From positions 1 through 40,539 of the forward strand of contig VGWX01000015.1 of NCBI GenBank assembly GCA_016873615.1: a DNA stretch of 40,539 bases. The letters are read 5' to 3'. The translations under genes and the position numbers were made by a program. Of the stretch, positions 40,444-40,539 are shown piece by piece. The notes beneath the pieces were generated by a model, which made no database searches, was not told the DNA's origin, and saw only the letters and a list, made by a program, of their open reading frames with translations. Source of the DNA: Nitrospira sp. (GTDB lineage Bacteria > Nitrospirota > Thermodesulfovibrionia > Thermodesulfovibrionales > SM23-35). Numbering within the stretch: position 1 is the stretch's first letter; each line of letters starts with the position of its first letter.

Positions 40444-40539
40444 ATGAAAGTTCAAAGTTCAAAGTTCAAAGTTCCAAAGGTTTATAGAATCCAGAAATTT
40501 ACTTTTTTTTTAACCTTAACCTTAACCTTTCTCTTTACT
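40444..40539 (+). CDS. Start of a putative exported protein (runs off window)
   Basis: The frame is open for all 32 codons to the window end. It begins MKVQSSKFKVPKVYR, basic, then a hydrophobic stretch FTFFLTLTLTFLF, which fits a signal peptide. AAAGGA lies upstream. The DNA is unusually repetitive (AAGTTCA repeats, then TTAACC repeats), so it could be a chance frame. By analogy with copies 1, 2 and 4 of the leader, a metal-uptake gene is expected here. Confidence 0.45.
   Translation, partial: MKVQSSKFKVPKVYRIQKFTFFLTLTLTFLFT

Noticed and set aside
40500-40539. Telomere-like TTAACC repeats marking a replicon end
   Set aside because: Only about three units are present and they are in frame with a possible coding sequence; the window edge is arbitrary.

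Overview
The window looks like chromosomal DNA of a Gram-negative (diderm) bacterium: outer-membrane TonB receptors, a SurA-type periplasmic chaperone, an SPOR/TPR envelope protein and System II cytochrome c biogenesis genes (ResB/CcsB). Gene content and style (CcsB/ResB, MshEN-PilT ATPase, HxHxHxxPRW HIT protein, dispersed CACAGAG and TGTCATTCC repeats) suggest an anaerobic lineage such as Nitrospirota or a former deltaproteobacterial group. This taxonomic guess is inference and was not tested.

Bases 1-950 are the 3' part of pheS. From 1,077 to 10,195 all genes are on the minus strand: a class I aminotransferase; a tightly overlapped trio (NAD-dependent reductase, serine palmitoyltransferase-like PLP enzyme, GNAT acyltransferase) that matches the three activities of the bacterial ceramide pathway; ccsB and resB; and a PilT-like ATPase with an MshEN (c-di-GMP-binding type) N-terminus. 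Inverted copies of an ~80-base repeat bracket this block at 962-1043 and 10381-10462.

From 10,566 to 17,250 a plus-strand housekeeping run follows, with short overlaps: nnr (NAD(P)HX repair), pgeF, tsaE, nadK, family 4 uracil-DNA glycosylase, HIT phosphorylase-like protein, PpiC/SurA-like protein, and a TPR-SPOR protein with nine 18-base repeats. cstA lies convergently (17,445-19,358 minus). A potentially structured RNA region and an apparently leaderless pheT follow; this PheT lacks the usual internal EMAP/OB tRNA-binding domain.

From about 21.8 kb to the end lies an accessory metal-uptake island: two His-rich peptides (91 and 53 aa), a methyltransferase, three TonB-dependent receptors, an SBP_bac_5 lipoprotein, a 66-aa helical protein, two DUF4198/NikK-like proteins plus a NikL-like membrane-anchored protein, TonB-ExbB-ExbD, and a FecBCD/BtuFCD-type ABC importer, then an FkbM-type methyltransferase and the first 32 codons of a putative exported protein. 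The combination parallels nickel import in Helicobacter (TonB receptor, ExbBD/TonB, Fec-type ABC importer, Hpn-like storage peptides) and NikKL systems. Nickel or cobalt is therefore the favoured substrate, by inference.

The most unusual feature is a set of repeated structured leaders tied to this island. One hairpin family occurs five times (AAGCCACGAAGGCT ... AGCTTTCGTGGCTT plus a T-run, with compensatory changes in an inner stem). A nearly identical ~70-base terminator-bearing element occurs twice. A related ~175-base leader precedes two of the TonB receptors. Several are preceded by TTGACA promoters. Together they look like an undescribed RNA-based, possibly metal-responsive, regulon.
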